A stretch of DNA of 57,798 nt from Rehaibacterium terrae (GTDB lineage Bacteria; Pseudomonadota; Gammaproteobacteria; Xanthomonadales; Xanthomonadaceae): the NCBI RefSeq assembly GCF_014202935.1, contig NZ_JACHHX010000019.1:1-57798 (forward strand), in the 5' to 3' direction. The notes under the pieces were generated by a model. It was not told the origin of the DNA. It did not search any database and saw nothing but the letters and a program-made list of their open reading frames with translations. A program made the position numbers and the translations under genes. Positions 8,911-16,855 of this stretch are shown here, piece by piece (within the stretch, counting starts at the first letter, position 1; each line of letters opens with the position of its first letter).

Positions 8911-9046
8911 GAACGAGTGAAGAGGAGTGAGAAGTGAGAGAAGAGCAGCGCTTCGGCGAACCGACGCTTTCCCTCGTTTCTCACTCCTCTTTACTCGTTT
9001 CTCGCTTCTCGCTTCTCGTGGTCGCGGCTGAAGCCGCTGCTGCAGA
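8911..9046. repeat. Inverted-repeat intergenic element, copy A
   Basis: The left arm around 8911-8933 (AACGAGTGAAGAGGAGTGAG) is inverted at about 8975-9000. It is followed by GGTCGCGGCTGAAGCCGCTGC at about 9021-9041, the outer REP-like arm also seen in copies B and C. The outer left arm is degenerate here. It separates nnrS from the next operon and could fold as a long hairpin in RNA. Confidence 0.75.
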
Positions 9047-9068
9047 GTGAACGAGACAGGGACATCGA

Positions 9069-9470
9069 ATGATCGAGTACTACCTCCAGATCAAGCACGC
9101 GCACATCGGGCTGGTGCTGCTCAGCGGCGGGCTGTTCGCGCTGCGCGGCACGGCGGCGCTGGCCGGGATGCGCTGGCCGCTGGCCGCGCCGGTGCGCTAC
9201 CTCAGCTACACCATCGACACCGCGCTGCTCACCGCCGCGCTGATGCTGCTGGTGGTGCTGCGGCTCAACCCGTTCGCCACCGGCTGGCTGGTCGTCAAGC
9301 TCCTGCTGCTGGTCGCCTACATCGTGCTCGGCGTGCTGGCGCTCAAGCGTGCGCGCACGCGCGCCGGCCGCGCGCTGTGCCTGGCCGTGGCGCTGGCGGC
9401 GTTCGGCTTCATGTACTCGGTGGCGCGCGCCCACCATCCCCTCGGATTCCTGCAAGGGCTGCTTTCGTGA
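9069..9470 (+). CDS. SirB2-family integral membrane protein
   Basis: The 133-aa protein has four hydrophobic helices and matches the SirB family pattern (HAHIGLVLLSGGLFALRG at the N-terminus, LSYTIDTALLTAALML in the middle). The function of the family is unknown; the name comes from an early genetic link to invasion gene expression in Salmonella and should not be read as virulence. It is the first gene of a three-gene unit, overlapping the decarboxylase start by 4 nt (GTGA). No FNR-type box is seen upstream. Confidence 0.8.
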   Translation: MIEYYLQIKHAHIGLVLLSGGLFALRGTAALAGMRWPLAAPVRYLSYTIDTALLTAALMLLVVLRLNPFATGWLVVKLLLLVAYIVLGVLALKRARTRAGRALCLAVALAAFGFMYSVARAHHPLGFLQGLLS

Positions 9471-11419
9471 GCGATCCCGCACTCCATCCCTGCTTCCTCG
9501 GTCCCTACGGCGAGAACGACGCGCTGCTGGAAAAACTCGTGGTCGAGTTCCTGCGCGACCACGTGTACTGGCGCCGCAACGTCCATCCCGAGGATCCGCC
9601 GGCCATCCCCACCGACGCGGCCAACCAGCCGGCGTTCCGCGAGTTCGAGGCGCGGCTGCGGCGCGAGCTGCATTCGCTGTCGGCGGCGCTCAAGCGCTCG
9701 GTGCCGTTCCACAGCCCGCGTTACATCGGCCACATGGTGTCCGACCTGCTGATCCCCGGGTTGGCGGCGCAGATCCTCACCCTGCCCTACAACCCCAACA
9801 ACGTCAGCGGCGACGCCGCGCCGGTGACGGTAGACCTGGAGCTGCGCGCGGCGCTGCAACTGGCGCGCATGCTCGGTTACGTCGACGATCCGGCGCGGCC
9901 GGATTGCGCCTTCGGCCACCTCACCTCCGGCGGCACCACCGCCAACTACCAGGCATTGCGGCTGGCGCTGGCGCTCAAGGCCTTCCCGGTGGCGCTGCGC
10001 GCGATCATGCCGCCCGGGCTGGATCTGCCCGGCGACGACTGGGCCGCCTTCAACCTGCGTCCGGGCGATGCCATCGAACTGCTGCAACGCTGGCAACAGT
10101 GGCTGGCGGCGCTGCCGCCCGGACCGCGCCGGCGCTGGCGGCAGCGGCTGGAACAGGCGCGCATCGAGCACCTGGGCCTGGCCGGCTTCCTCGCCGCGCA
10201 CCCGCAGCTCAAGGCGCCGGTGGTGCTGGCGCCGGTCACCGCGCACTACTCGTGGAGCAAGGGCATGAAGCTGCTCGGCCTGGGCCGCGCGCAACTGCAG
10301 CTCATCCCCGAGCGCGGCATGCGGCTGGACGTGGAGGCGCTGGAGGGCATGCTGCGGCGCTGCGCCATCGAGCGCCAGCCGGTGCTGCTCGCGGTGGGCG
10401 TGCTCGGCACCACCGAGTTCGGCACGCTCGATCCGATCGACGGGCTGGTGTCGGCGCGCGAGCGCTTCGCCGCCGAGGGGCTGGGCTTTTCGGTGCACGT
10501 GGACGCCGCCTGGGGCGGCTACCTCGCCACCCTGTTCCGCGAGCCGGACGGCACGCTGCGCGCGCACGAGGACGTGCGATCGCAATTCGAGTTCTTCCCG
10601 AGCCCGGAGGTTTACGCGGCCTTCGCCGCGCTCGGCCAGGCCGACTCGATCACCGTCGATCCACACAAGCTCGGCTACATCCCCTACGGCGCCGGCGCCT
10701 TCCTGTGCCGCGACCAGCGCGCCGCGACGCTGCTGGCCGAGGACGCCGACTACGTGTTCGATCCGGGCGAACCGGAAGACTACTTCGCCCGCTACCGCCA
10801 CCTCGGCCGCTACATCCCGGAGGGCTCCAAGCCGGGCGCGGCGGCGGCGGCGGTGTATGTCACCCATCGCGTGCTGCCGCTGGATCACAGGCACTTCGGC
10901 CGTCTGCCTCAGCAGACCATCCGCACCGCCGAGCTGTTCTATCAGCGCGCCCAGAGGCTGGCCGAAACGCTGGCCGACCGGGTGCGGCTGCGCGTGCCCT
11001 TCGTGCCCGACAGCAATCTGGTGTGCCTGGCCATCAACCCGGCCGGCAACCGCGACGTGGCGGCCATGAATGCCTTCGTGCGCGGGCTGTACGCCGAGAT
11101 GCGCGCCGACCCGGGCGAGCATTGGCCGCAGCGCGAGTTCTACGGTTCGATCACCACCCTGCGCCCGGAGGCACTGGGGCCGGAAGACACACTGCGCGTG
11201 CTGGGCGAGCTGGATCTGGACCCGGCCAGCCTCGACGAGGACCGCGACGACGCCGACCGGCTGGTGATCCTGCGCCACACGCTGATGAATCCGTTCCTGA
11301 TCGACAGCGAGAACGGCATCAGCTACATCGAGCGTTACTTCGAGCACCTCGAACGCCGCCTGCGCGCGCTCACCGCGGACCGGCCGGCAGCGGGCGCCAT
11401 CCATAGCGACGTGGCCTGA
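9467..11419 (+). CDS. PLP-dependent decarboxylase, tyrosine-decarboxylase-like
   Basis: A group II PLP decarboxylase of 650 aa that resembles the long bacterial tyrosine decarboxylases over its whole length. The matches are LLEKLVVEFLRDHVYWRRN at the N-terminus, APVTAHYSWSKGMKLLGLG, the HVDAAWGGY block (PLP-binding Asp), SITVDPHKLGYIPYGAGA with the Schiff-base lysine, and VILRHTLMNPFL near the end. The substrate cannot be assigned from sequence; an aromatic amino acid is likely but not shown. Start is GTG 9467, overlapping the sirB2-like stop. The next gene encodes a UbiD-type decarboxylase, which suggests aromatic metabolism. Confidence 0.85.
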   Translation: MSDPALHPCFLGPYGENDALLEKLVVEFLRDHVYWRRNVHPEDPPAIPTDAANQPAFREFEARLRRELHSLSAALKRSVPFHSPRYIGHMVSDLLIPGLAAQILTLPYNPNNVSGDAAPVTVDLELRAALQLARMLGYVDDPARPDCAFGHLTSGGTTANYQALRLALALKAFPVALRAIMPPGLDLPGDDWAAFNLRPGDAIELLQRWQQWLAALPPGPRRRWRQRLEQARIEHLGLAGFLAAHPQLKAPVVLAPVTAHYSWSKGMKLLGLGRAQLQLIPERGMRLDVEALEGMLRRCAIERQPVLLAVGVLGTTEFGTLDPIDGLVSARERFAAEGLGFSVHVDAAWGGYLATLFREPDGTLRAHEDVRSQFEFFPSPEVYAAFAALGQADSITVDPHKLGYIPYGAGAFLCRDQRAATLLAEDADYVFDPGEPEDYFARYRHLGRYIPEGSKPGAAAAAVYVTHRVLPLDHRHFGRLPQQTIRTAELFYQRAQRLAETLADRVRLRVPFVPDSNLVCLAINPAGNRDVAAMNAFVRGLYAEMRADPGEHWPQREFYGSITTLRPEALGPEDTLRVLGELDLDPASLDEDRDDADRLVILRHTLMNPFLIDSENGISYIERYFEHLERRLRALTADRPAAGAIHSDVA

Positions 11420-11425
11420 GCGGTG

Positions 11426-12901
11426 ATGGGCTTCCCCGACCTGCGCGCCTTCCTGCGCCACCTGGAGGCCAGCGGCCGGCTGGCGCGCGTCGCCGAGCCG
11501 GTCGATCCGGACCTGGAAAGCACCGCCTTCTGCCAGCGCAGCCTGCGCGCCGGCGGGCCGGCGCTGCTGTTCGAGCGCATCGTCGGCTCCACGCACCCGA
11601 TGCTCGGCAACCTGTTCGGCCACCGCGACCGCATCGAAGCCGCGCTCGGCGGCCGTCCGCTGGCCTCGCTGAAGGAGCTCGGCGAACTGCTCGCCGCGAT
11701 CAAGGAACCGCGCTGGCCGTCGAGCCTGCGCGACGCGCTCGAGGTCTGGCCGGAGCTGGCCCAGCTCGCCCATGTCGCGCCGCGCCGCGTCGGCGAGGCG
11801 GCGTTTTCCGAGATCGTGCTCGAAGGCGGGGACATCGACCTGTCCACGCTGCCGATCCAGCGCTGCTGGCCGGAAGATGCCGGCCGCCTGATCACCTTCG
11901 GCCTGGTGATCACCCGCGGCACCCGGCAGAAGCGGCAGAACGTGGCGATCTACCGCCAGCAGCTGATCGCGCCCAACCGCGTGATCATGCGCTGGCTGCC
12001 GCATCGCGGCGGCGCGCTCGATCATGCCGACTGGTGCGCCGCGCACCCGGACCGACCCTTCCCGGTGCTGGTCGCCATCGGCGCCGACCCGGCCACGCTG
12101 CTGGCCGCCGTCGCGCCGGTGCCGGACACGCTCTCCGAATACGAATTCGCCGGCCTGCTGCGTGGCGAGCGCACCCGCGTGTGGCGCAGCGGACTGACCG
12201 GGCTGGACGCGCCGGCCGGCGCCGAGATCCTGCTCGAAGGCTTCATCCACCCCGGCGACACCGCGCTGGAAGGCCCGTTCGGCGACCACACCGGCTACTA
12301 CAACGCCCAGGGCACCTTCCCGGTGTTCACCGTCGAGCGCCTGCGCCTGCGCCGGGACGCCATCTACCACGGCAGCTACATGGGCCGAGCCCCCCACGAC
12401 GAGCCCTCGGTGCTGGCGATGGCGCTCAACGACGTGTTCGTGCCCATCCTGCGCCGCATCTTCCCCGAGATCGTCGACTTCTTCCTGCCGCCGGAAGCGT
12501 GCTCGTACCGCATCGCCGTGGTCAGCATCCGCAAGCAGTACCCCGGCCACGCGCGGCGGGTGATGATGGGAATCTGGTCGTACCTGCGCCAGTTCACCTA
12601 CACCAAGTTCGTCATCGTCACCGACGAGGACATCGACGTGCGCGACTGGGCGCAGGTGATCTGGGCGGTGTCCACCCGCGTGGACCCGGCGCGCGACAGC
12701 CTGCTGGTCGAGAACACGCCGATCGACTACCTCGACTTCGCCTCGCCGGTGCCCAACCTCGGCTCCAAGCTCGGCCTCGACGCCACCCGCAAGCTGCCTG
12801 GCGAAACCACGCGCGCATGGAGCCGGCCGATCGTGCCCGACGCCGAGGTCGAGCGACGCGTCGAGGCGTTGTGGGCGCGGGTGTTCGGCGCAGCGTCCTG
12901 A
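11426..12901 (+). CDS. ubiD: UbiD family decarboxylase
   Basis: Prenylated-FMN-dependent decarboxylase. The classic role is removal of the carboxylate from 3-polyprenyl-4-hydroxybenzoate in ubiquinone synthesis. The 491-aa length equals E. coli UbiD (497), and [21 protein letters not shown] followed by YYN contains the conserved acidic active-site region. [10 protein letters not shown] and [13 protein letters not shown] are also family-typical. An in-frame GTG at 11423 precedes the ATG. It lies 6 nt after the decarboxylase gene and 1.8 kb from ubiUV, consistent with a ubiquinone role; a UbiD relative acting on another aromatic acid is possible. ubiX is not in the window. Confidence 0.85.
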   Translation: MGFPDLRAFLRHLEASGRLARVAEPVDPDLESTAFCQRSLRAGGPALLFERIVGSTHPMLGNLFGHRDRIEAALGGRPLASLKELGELLAAIKEPRWPSSLRDALEVWPELAQLAHVAPRRVGEAAFSEIVLEGGDIDLSTLPIQRCWPEDAGRLITFGLVITRGTRQKRQNVAIYRQQLIAPNRVIMRWLPHRGGALDHADWCAAHPDRPFPVLVAIGADPATLLAAVAPVPDTLSEYEFAGLLRGERTRVWRSGLTGLDAPAGAEILLEGFIHPGDTALEGPFGDHTGYYNAQGTFPVFTVERLRLRRDAIYHGSYMGRAPHDEPSVLAMALNDVFVPILRRIFPEIVDFFLPPEACSYRIAVVSIRKQYPGHARRVMMGIWSYLRQFTYTKFVIVTDEDIDVRDWAQVIWAVSTRVDPARDSLLVENTPIDYLDFASPVPNLGSKLGLDATRKLPGETTRAWSRPIVPDAEVERRVEALWARVFGAAS

Positions 12902-13146
12902 TGCTCCCCGCCGGCGCATGCGCGGCCCATGCACAAGGTGATGCAGCGGGCGCCGCCGGCTGGCTCCGCCGGCGTGGTGCCACCTGCCCACTGATCACCC
13001 GCTGCCGCGATGGCGCCGGCCAGCGCCGGGGATGGACCGCCTGCAGTATGTGCAATCCCCGCGCCGGACCATCCACGGCGCACCGCCCGGGCATGGCCGG
13101 GCGGCCAGGGATCACGGGCCAGACAGGGGTGGCTTCGACGGAGGGT
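12902..13146. other. Non-coding gap between ubiD and the HDOD gene
   Basis: About 245 nt between two convergent gene ends. A hairpin-like GCCGGCTGGCTCCGCCGGC lies at about 12956-12974 without a T-run. No gene, box or repeat family found elsewhere in the window is recognised. Confidence 0.5.
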
Positions 13147-14493
13147 TCACTCCCCCTCCCGCTCAGGAGAATCGGCGGCGGTGGCTTGCTCCACGGCCTG
13201 CTCCACGGCCTGGCCGGATCCGGGCGCAAGCCCGTCCTCAGCCTGCGCAGCGGTGGTGGCGGCCGGGCCGGCATCCTGCGGCTCGGGGCTGGCGGAACCG
13301 GCCAGGGGCGCCACGACCGCGGCCTCCGCCACCCGCCGCGCCGCTGGCGGCAGGCCGGCCAGCCGGCGCAGCCGCGCCTCCTCCTCCTCACTCATGCCTC
13401 CGTGGACCAGCCCGCCGGCCAGACGCATGACGTACTTCTCGCGCTTGCCGATGCTCATGTCGCCGAAACCGTAGATGGCCGCGATCAGCTCCCGCAGCGC
13501 CATCGGCAGCCCCCAGTGCGACTTCAGGCGTTCGGCGAAAGGCCGGGCGTACTGCGCCAGCGCGCGATCGAGCAGGCTCTCGTCGCACTCACCCTCGCGG
13601 TTCTTCCAGGCCTGGGCATGGAACAGCACGCACAGCTCACCCAGCCGGTGCAGCAGGGCGGCGGTGTGGCAAGGCGAAGGGTCGGCGCCACATTGCCGGG
13701 CCAGACGCTCGGCGTGCTCGCCGACGCGCTCGCACCGTTCCAGCTCGGCAGCCGCACGCGCCGCCAGCAGCGGATCCTGCAGTTCGCTGGCACGACGCAG
13801 GGTCATGCTGGCGGCAATGTTGATGCAGTTGAGCCAGCCCAGCCGGATGATCGCCTCCGCCAGCGTCGTGCAGACTACGCCATTGGGGTTGTACCAACTG
13901 TTGTTGGAAACCGCGATCAGGCGGGCGACCAGTGCCGGATCATGACCCCAGCGCTGCACCAGTTCCGGCACGCCCGGTGGCGGCTCACGGTCCAGGTCAT
14001 CCAGGCCGGCGCGCAGGTCGCGCAGCAACGGCAGATCCAGGGCAGCGTCGCCGAGTCCGGCCAGGTAGCCGAGGAAACCGCCAGCGGCGGCCGGATCCTG
14101 CGGCCCGGCGGCAGCCGGCGGCTCGTGGGCTGCCGACCCCAGCAGCTGGCGCAGCACCTCGACCAGCCTCGGCACCCGGAACGGTTTCACCACGAAGGCA
14201 TCCACGGCAAGCCGGCGCGCGGCAAGCACACTGGCGCGATCGCCGCGCTCGCCCAGCAGGAGCACCGGGACCGGGGCCCCAGACTGACGCAGCCTTGCAA
14301 TCAGCGACAGACCGTCCATGTCGGCCAGCTGCCAGCCGCAAATCAGCAGTTGCGGCGGCTGCCGGCGCCAGGCCCGCTCAGCCGCTTCCCCGCTGGCAAA
14401 GACCTCCACCTTCACATCCTCGCGCAGGCTTTCGGCCAGCTGACGCAACAGCTGGGCCAGCCAGCGGTCGGGATCGACGATCATCACGCGCAT
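13147..14493 (-). CDS. Pseudo-receiver / HDOD domain signalling protein
   Basis: A 448-aa two-domain protein. Residues 1-115 have the receiver fold pattern (MRVMIVDPDR.., ADMDGLSLI, VVKPF). At the place of the phosphorylated Asp, eight residues before the Gly of DMDG, there is Gly (LLICGWQLADMDG), and the usual Thr/Ser is Gly (VLLLGER). The switch Lys is kept. About residues 150-390 are an HDOD output domain (NNSWYNPNGVVCTTLAEAII, GWLNCINIAASM, TAALLHRLGELCVLF). The tail from about 395 is Ala/Glu-rich and probably disordered. Start ATG 14493 begins the receiver directly. It is divergent from ubiU and would share that promoter region. Confidence 0.85.
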   Translation of the reverse strand: MRVMIVDPDRWLAQLLRQLAESLREDVKVEVFASGEAAERAWRRQPPQLLICGWQLADMDGLSLIARLRQSGAPVPVLLLGERGDRASVLAARRLAVDAFVVKPFRVPRLVEVLRQLLGSAAHEPPAAAGPQDPAAAGGFLGYLAGLGDAALDLPLLRDLRAGLDDLDREPPPGVPELVQRWGHDPALVARLIAVSNNSWYNPNGVVCTTLAEAIIRLGWLNCINIAASMTLRRASELQDPLLAARAAAELERCERVGEHAERLARQCGADPSPCHTAALLHRLGELCVLFHAQAWKNREGECDESLLDRALAQYARPFAERLKSHWGLPMALRELIAAIYGFGDMSIGKREKYVMRLAGGLVHGGMSEEEEARLRRLAGLPPAARRVAEAAVVAPLAGSASPEPQDAGPAATTAAQAEDGLAPGSGQAVEQAVEQATAADSPEREGE

Positions 14494-14612
14494 GCCCGGC
14501 CCCCGGTTTGTGGCGTCCCTTCCGCCAGCCTGGCTGACGGCCGACATGCGGACGATTGTAAGGATTCACGGCCCCGTTCAGCCATCGCAGACCTGCCCGA
14601 TCCGCGACCGGG

Positions 14613-14626
14613 CTGATCCCGGTCAA
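14613..14626. promoter_or_regulatory. FNR/DNR-type box upstream of ubiU
   Basis: CTGATCCCGGTCAA is an imperfect box. A -41.5 placement gives a transcript start near 14661, 25 nt before the ubiU ATG. It also lies in the divergent region with the HDOD gene. Confidence 0.65.
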
Positions 14627-14685
14627 GGTCAGGCGCTGCACCGGCGGGCAGGATATGGCGCACCTGTCTGCGCACCCCATGACTC

Positions 14686-15684
14686 ATGCAACTGGTCTGT
14701 CCCGCCGGCAACCTGCCCGCCCTCCAGGCCGCCGTGGACGGCGGCGCCGATGCCGTCTATGTCGGCTTCCGTGATCAGACCAATGCCCGCGCCTTTCCCG
14801 GGCTGAATTTCAGCGAGGACGAACTGCGCGCCGGGATCGAGTACGCCCACGCGCGCGGGCGCAAGGTCTACATCGCGCTCAACACCTATCCGGACAGCGC
14901 CCGCTTCGGCGACTGGGCGGCGGCGGTGGATCGCGCCGCCGGCCTCGGCGCCGACGCCATCATCGCCGCCGAGATCGGCGTGCTCGACTATGCCGCGCGT
15001 CGCCACCCGCTGCTGCCGCGGCATCTGTCGGTGCAGGGCTCGGCCACCACCCAGGCGGCGCTGCGCTGGTACCACGAGCGCTTCGGCATCGCCCGCGCGG
15101 TGCTGCCGCGGGTGCTGTCGGTGCAGCAGGTCGAGCGTCTGTGCGCCGCCGCGCCGGTGCCGCTGGAAGTGTTCGCCTTCGGCAGCCTGTGCATCATGGT
15201 CGAGGGCCGCTGCCAGCTCTCCAGCTACGTCACCGGCGCCTCGCCCAACCGCCACGGCGTGTGCTCACCGGCGCGCTTCGTGCGCTGGGACGAGTTGCCC
15301 GGCGGCGAGCGCAGCGTGCGCCTGAACGGCGTGCTGATCGACCGCTTCGCCGAAGGCGAGCCGGCCGGCTATCCGACCGTCTGCAAGGGTCGCTTCGCGG
15401 TCGGCGGCGAAGTCTTCCACGCGCTGGAGGAGCCGACCAGCCTCAATACGCTGGAGCTGATCCCGCGCCTGGCGCAGGCCGGCGTGGCGGCGCTGAAGAT
15501 CGAGGGCCGCCAGCGCGGCGCCGCCTACATCGGCACGGTGGCCAGAGTCTGGCGTGAAGCGCTCGACCGCCACGCCGCCGCGCCCGAGGCATGGACCGTG
15601 CAGCCACAGTGGCAGCAGGCCCTCGCCGCACACGCAGAAGGCCACCAGACCACGCTCGGCCCCTACCACCGTGCCTGGCATTGA
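14686..15684 (+). CDS. ubiU: O2-independent ubiquinone hydroxylase subunit UbiU
   Basis: Member of the peptidase U32 family that with UbiV forms a 4Fe-4S complex hydroxylating ubiquinone precursors without O2. The 332-aa product has the four cluster cysteines at 169, 176, 193 and 233 (SLCIMVEGRC, HGVCSPAR, TVCKGRF), almost the E. coli UbiU spacing. The N-terminus MQLVCPAGNLPALQAAVDGG is also family-typical. ubiV follows after 54 nt, and ubiT is encoded 2 kb further on, so the window has the complete UbiUVT set. Ubiquinone made this way would supply NarI and NorB during anoxic growth. The FNR-type box upstream supports anaerobic expression. Confidence 0.95.
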   Translation: MQLVCPAGNLPALQAAVDGGADAVYVGFRDQTNARAFPGLNFSEDELRAGIEYAHARGRKVYIALNTYPDSARFGDWAAAVDRAAGLGADAIIAAEIGVLDYAARRHPLLPRHLSVQGSATTQAALRWYHERFGIARAVLPRVLSVQQVERLCAAAPVPLEVFAFGSLCIMVEGRCQLSSYVTGASPNRHGVCSPARFVRWDELPGGERSVRLNGVLIDRFAEGEPAGYPTVCKGRFAVGGEVFHALEEPTSLNTLELIPRLAQAGVAALKIEGRQRGAAYIGTVARVWREALDRHAAAPEAWTVQPQWQQALAAHAEGHQTTLGPYHRAWH

Positions 15685-15738
15685 GCCCCTCCCGTGGGAG
15701 AGGTGAGCCCACCGCCCCACCGTCACGAGCCACGCAAG

Positions 15739-16608
15739 ATGAAACTCACCCTGGGCCCCCTGCAGTACTTCTGGCCGCGCCAGCGCGTACTCGCCTTCTA
15801 CCGCGAGGCCGCGACCTGGCCGGTCGACACGATCTACCTGGGCGAAACCGTCTGCAGCAAGCGCCGCGAACTGCGCACCCGCGAGTGGCTGGCGCTGGCC
15901 GAGGAGCTGGCGGCAAGCGGCAAGCGGATCGTGTTGTCCACGCTGTCGCTGCTGGAAGCCGAATCCGAACTCGGCGCCTTGCGCCGGCTGGTCGGCAACG
16001 GCCGTTTCCTGGTCGAGGCCAACGACATGTCGGCGGTGCAGCTGTGCCGTGAACAGGGCGTCGCCTTCGTCGGTGGGCCGACGCTCAATGTCTACAACCA
16101 CCACGCCCTGCGCCTGCTGCGCGAGGACGGCCTGTGCCGGCTGGTGCTCGGCGTCGAGCAGGGCCACGCGCTGATCGCCGACCTGCACGAGGCCGTATTG
16201 AGCGAGGGCGAGACCCTGCCCGAACTGGAAATCATCGCCTGGGGCCGGCTGCCGTTGGCGTACTCGGCGCGCTGCTTCACCGCCCGCGCCCATGACATCG
16301 GCAAGGACGACTGCGGCTTCCGCTGCATCGACTACCCCGACGGTCTGCCGCTGGCCACCCGCGAGGGCCGGCCCTTCCTCACCATCAACGGCATCCAGGT
16401 GCAGGGCCACGCCATCTGCGACCTCGGCCCCGAACTGCCGGAGCTGCGCGCCACCGGCATCGATCTGCTGCGACTGTACCCGCAGGCCGAGGGCATGGCC
16501 GAGGTGGTCGAACGCTTCCGCCTCGCCCTCGACAGCCCGACCCCGCCGCCACGGCTGGGCGCGGACAACGGCTACTGGCGCGGCGAGCCGGGCATGGCCG
16601 GCGCGTAG
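15739..16608 (+). CDS. ubiV: O2-independent ubiquinone hydroxylase subunit UbiV
   Basis: Partner of UbiU in anaerobic ubiquinone synthesis. The 289-aa U32-family protein has Cys39 (GETVCSKRREL) and Cys179, Cys192 and Cys196 (SARCFTARAHD, DDCGFRCIDYPDG), matching the E. coli UbiV 4Fe-4S ligands within one residue. The start ATG 15739 gives the usual N-terminus MKLTLGPLQYFWPR. It is separated from ubiU by 54 nt with no promoter seen and is probably co-transcribed. Confidence 0.95.
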   Translation: MKLTLGPLQYFWPRQRVLAFYREAATWPVDTIYLGETVCSKRRELRTREWLALAEELAASGKRIVLSTLSLLEAESELGALRRLVGNGRFLVEANDMSAVQLCREQGVAFVGGPTLNVYNHHALRLLREDGLCRLVLGVEQGHALIADLHEAVLSEGETLPELEIIAWGRLPLAYSARCFTARAHDIGKDDCGFRCIDYPDGLPLATREGRPFLTINGIQVQGHAICDLGPELPELRATGIDLLRLYPQAEGMAEVVERFRLALDSPTPPPRLGADNGYWRGEPGMAGA

Positions 16609-16639
16609 CGCGCAGACGCCGGCGGGATGCCGCAGAAAA

Positions 16640-16830
16640 GCAACAGCACGCACGGAGTGAGCGGAGAAGAGCGGAGACAGCGGAGAGGAATCGACTTTCT
16701 CCCGACGTTCTCCGTTTTTCTCCGTGCCCTCCGTGCCCTCCGTGCCCTCCGTGCCTGCCTTGGCTGTTCCCGTCCTTGCCCTGCAAGCGCGGCCGGCGCT
16801 CTCCGGGAGCGGCCATGGCCGCGATCGGAT
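16640..16830. repeat. Intergenic repeat cluster between ubiV and nadB
   Basis: A purine-rich arm with several GCGGAGA repeats at about 16660-16693 faces a pyrimidine-rich arm (TTCTCCGTTTTTCTCCGTGCC, about 16707-16727). The latter is followed by four tandem copies of the 9-mer CTCCGTGCC (about 16720-16757). A REP-like palindrome GGGAGCGGCCATGGCCGCGAT follows at about 16805-16825. The stretch separates convergent ubiV and nadB and may serve as a bidirectional terminator. Confidence 0.65.
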
Positions 16831-16855
16831 GCCTTGCGGGACTGGGAGGCGCGTG

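Noticed and set aside
9317..12991. A minus-strand open frame of 1224 codons opposite the decarboxylase and ubiD
   Set aside because: Same reason; both plus-strand genes carry their family motifs and have coupled start/stop overlaps.
16640..16830. A CRISPR array, from the tandem 9-mers
   Set aside because: The repeats are 9 nt and contiguous with no spacers. No direct-repeat-plus-spacer pattern and no cas gene exist anywhere in the window.
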